Origin: Ilumatobacter fluminis
GTDB taxonomy: Bacteria; Actinomycetota; Acidimicrobiia; Acidimicrobiales; Ilumatobacteraceae
Assembly (NCBI RefSeq): GCF_004364865.1
Contig: NZ_SOAU01000001.1
Coordinates: forward strand, 2,388,001-2,452,000
DNA length: 64,000 nt
Direction of reading: 5' to 3'
The stretch's first letter is position 1. Each line of letters opens with the position of its first letter. Positions 62,938 through 64,000 of the stretch are shown here, one piece after another. A program made the translations under genes and the position numbers. The notes beneath the pieces were generated by a model. That model was given only the letters and a program-made list of their open reading frames with translations, was not told the DNA's origin and made no database searches.

Positions 62938-63846
62938 GTGAAGATCTCCATCTGGCCGAACATGTCCATCGCCACCGACGAGGTGCTCGACCGGGCCCGG
63001 TGGGCCGACGCCAACGGCTACCACGGTGTCTGGTTCGCCGACCACTACATGCCGAACACCGGCTCCGAGGAGATCCAGCGCGGTGACACGCACGAGTGCT
63101 GGGCGATGCTGCCGGCGATCGCCGCTGTCACCGAACGGGTGCGCATCGGCTCGTTGGTGTCCCCGACGTCGGTACACCACCCGGCCGTGCTCGCCAACCG
63201 GGCCGTTACCCTCGACCACATCTCGAACGGTCGCATGGTGCTCGGCCTCGGCGCCGGCTGGCAGATCAACGAGCACAAGGCGTACGGGATCGAGTTGCAG
63301 GCGCCGAAGGATCGTGTCGACCGTTTCGAGGAGGCGATCACGATCATCCGGTCGCTGCTCGACGACGACGTCACCGACTTCCACGGCACGTACTACGACC
63401 TGACCGCGGCGCCGTCCGATCCGTCGCCGGTGCAGTCGCCGCTGCCGATCCTGGTCGGCACGGGCGGCAACCGCATGATGCGCATCACCGCCACCTACGC
63501 CCAAGAGTGGAACACCTGGGGCGACGTGGCGATGGCGACCGAACGGCGCACGGCGTTCCTGGCAGCCTGTGATCGAGCCGGGGTCGACCCGGCGACGAAG
63601 ACGACCTCGGTGCAGTCGCTGGTGTTCCTCACCGACACCGACGATCAGGCGGCGAGCATCCTCGACGGACCGATGGGCAGTCGCTCGATCGCTGGCACCG
63701 CCGACTCACTGCTCGGCCAGCTCGCCGCCTACGAGGCCGCCGGCTTCGACGAGTTCATCGTGCCCGACTTCAACATGGGCGACAGCCCCGAACAGCGCAC
63801 CGAGCGGTTGCAGCGCCTGCACGACGAGGTCGTCAGCCGCCGCTGA
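62938..63846 (+). CDS. LLM class F420-dependent oxidoreductase
   Basis: A 302-residue luciferase-like barrel: VKISIWPNMSIATDEVLDRA, GYHGVWFADHYMPN, RVRIGSLVSPTSVHHPAVLANRAVTLDHISNGRMVLGLGAGW and ILVGTGGNRMMRITA. The pattern fits the F420-dependent glucose-6-phosphate dehydrogenase/LLM branch. TACGGT seven bases before the GTG start decides it and suggests a leaderless mRNA. It is divergent from the secreted propeller gene; the 98-bp gap holds both promoters. Confidence 0.88.
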   Translation: MKISIWPNMSIATDEVLDRARWADANGYHGVWFADHYMPNTGSEEIQRGDTHECWAMLPAIAAVTERVRIGSLVSPTSVHHPAVLANRAVTLDHISNGRMVLGLGAGWQINEHKAYGIELQAPKDRVDRFEEAITIIRSLLDDDVTDFHGTYYDLTAAPSDPSPVQSPLPILVGTGGNRMMRITATYAQEWNTWGDVAMATERRTAFLAACDRAGVDPATKTTSVQSLVFLTDTDDQAASILDGPMGSRSIAGTADSLLGQLAAYEAAGFDEFIVPDFNMGDSPEQRTERLQRLHDEVVSRR

Positions 63847-63885
63847 TTCACGCCTCGTTCACGGCACCGTGGTCGAGTCGGCGGC

Positions 63886-64000
63886 ATGATCCGCCGCACT
63901 CTTGCCACTGTCGTGCCCGTCGCCCTGCTGGTCGCCGCCTGCGGCGGCGACGACACCGCCGACACCTCCGACACCTCTGCACCGGCCCCCACCGCTGCTG
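63886..64000 (+). CDS. Lipoprotein, 5' part (cut by window edge)
   Basis: The first 38 codons start at ATG 63886 and read MIRRTLATVVPVALLVAAC, a lipoprotein signal peptide with lipobox LVAAC (Cys19). A short Asp/Thr/Ser/Pro-rich tether (GGDDTADTSDTSAPAPTAA) follows. The gene runs off the right edge. It could be a solute-binding or other surface lipoprotein; nothing more can be said. Confidence 0.6.
   Translation, partial: MIRRTLATVVPVALLVAACGGDDTADTSDTSAPAPTAA

Overview
The window is a GC-rich chromosomal segment from a high-GC Gram-positive bacterium. It contains the actinobacterial glycolytic series rapZ, gap, pgk, tpiA and secG, a Fe-S type PurF, a SURF1 protein (aerobic cytochrome oxidase assembly), F420/FMN-type luciferase-like oxidoreductases, a DUF222-HNH gene and secreted repeats built around RLVDTR. 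Many promoters have TANNNT placed 6-7 bases before the start codon, as expected for leaderless actinobacterial mRNAs. The overall style suggests Acidimicrobiia (Ilumatobacter-like), but that placement is inference and no 16S gene is present. Genes are tightly packed, and many neighbours share ATGA, GTGA or TGATG stop-start overlaps.

0-10.8 kb: the 3' part of a saccharopine-dehydrogenase-like gene; a kinase-PdxA pair that looks like four-carbon acid sugar catabolism rather than B6 synthesis; two alpha/beta hydrolases meeting at a perfect palindrome; a DCC/DUF4262 pair; SURF1; a beta-lactamase-fold hydrolase flanked on both sides by copies of a 48-bp hairpin repeat; a GMC-like oxidoreductase, a histidine phosphatase and an EVE protein. 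10.9-19 kb: a purine operon in which PurS-like sequence is fused to PurL and PurD is fused in frame to PurM (purSL-purQ-purC-purF-purDM), closed by a 46-bp palindrome.

19-27.7 kb: a six-gene minus-strand operon (arylsulfatase, metallo-hydrolase, haloalkane dehalogenase, SCO6745-like protein, SRPBCC protein and a sulfatase fused to a DJ-1/PfpI domain) opposite a TetR regulator. The operon has the make-up of an organosulfate/organohalide degradation unit; the fusion protein is its most unusual member. 28-30.2 kb is a small accessory island with MazEF, HicAB and a retropepsin-like protease paired with a short DUF5678-like protein. 30.4-40 kb carries single metabolic genes: VOC protein, amidase, 2-oxoglutarate oxygenase, katG, SDR protein, DUF222-HNH, amino-acid racemase and a class II glutamine amidotransferase.

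40.2-48.8 kb: a type IIA topoisomerase pair (ParE/ParC-like), a methyltransferase, a MocR regulator opposite a SnoaL-like gene, a luciferase-like oxidoreductase and tRNA-Leu(GAG). 48.8-62.8 kb on the minus strand: gap-pgk-tpiA is separated from secG by a complete peptide ABC transporter operon; upstream lie rapZ, a methyltransferase and a secreted protein with three near-identical C-terminal repeats. The window ends in an F420-type oxidoreductase and the first 38 codons of a lipoprotein.

The intergenic DNA is also notable. Several long perfect palindromes sit between convergent or adjacent genes. Two of them, 40 kb apart, are exact reverse complements of each other.
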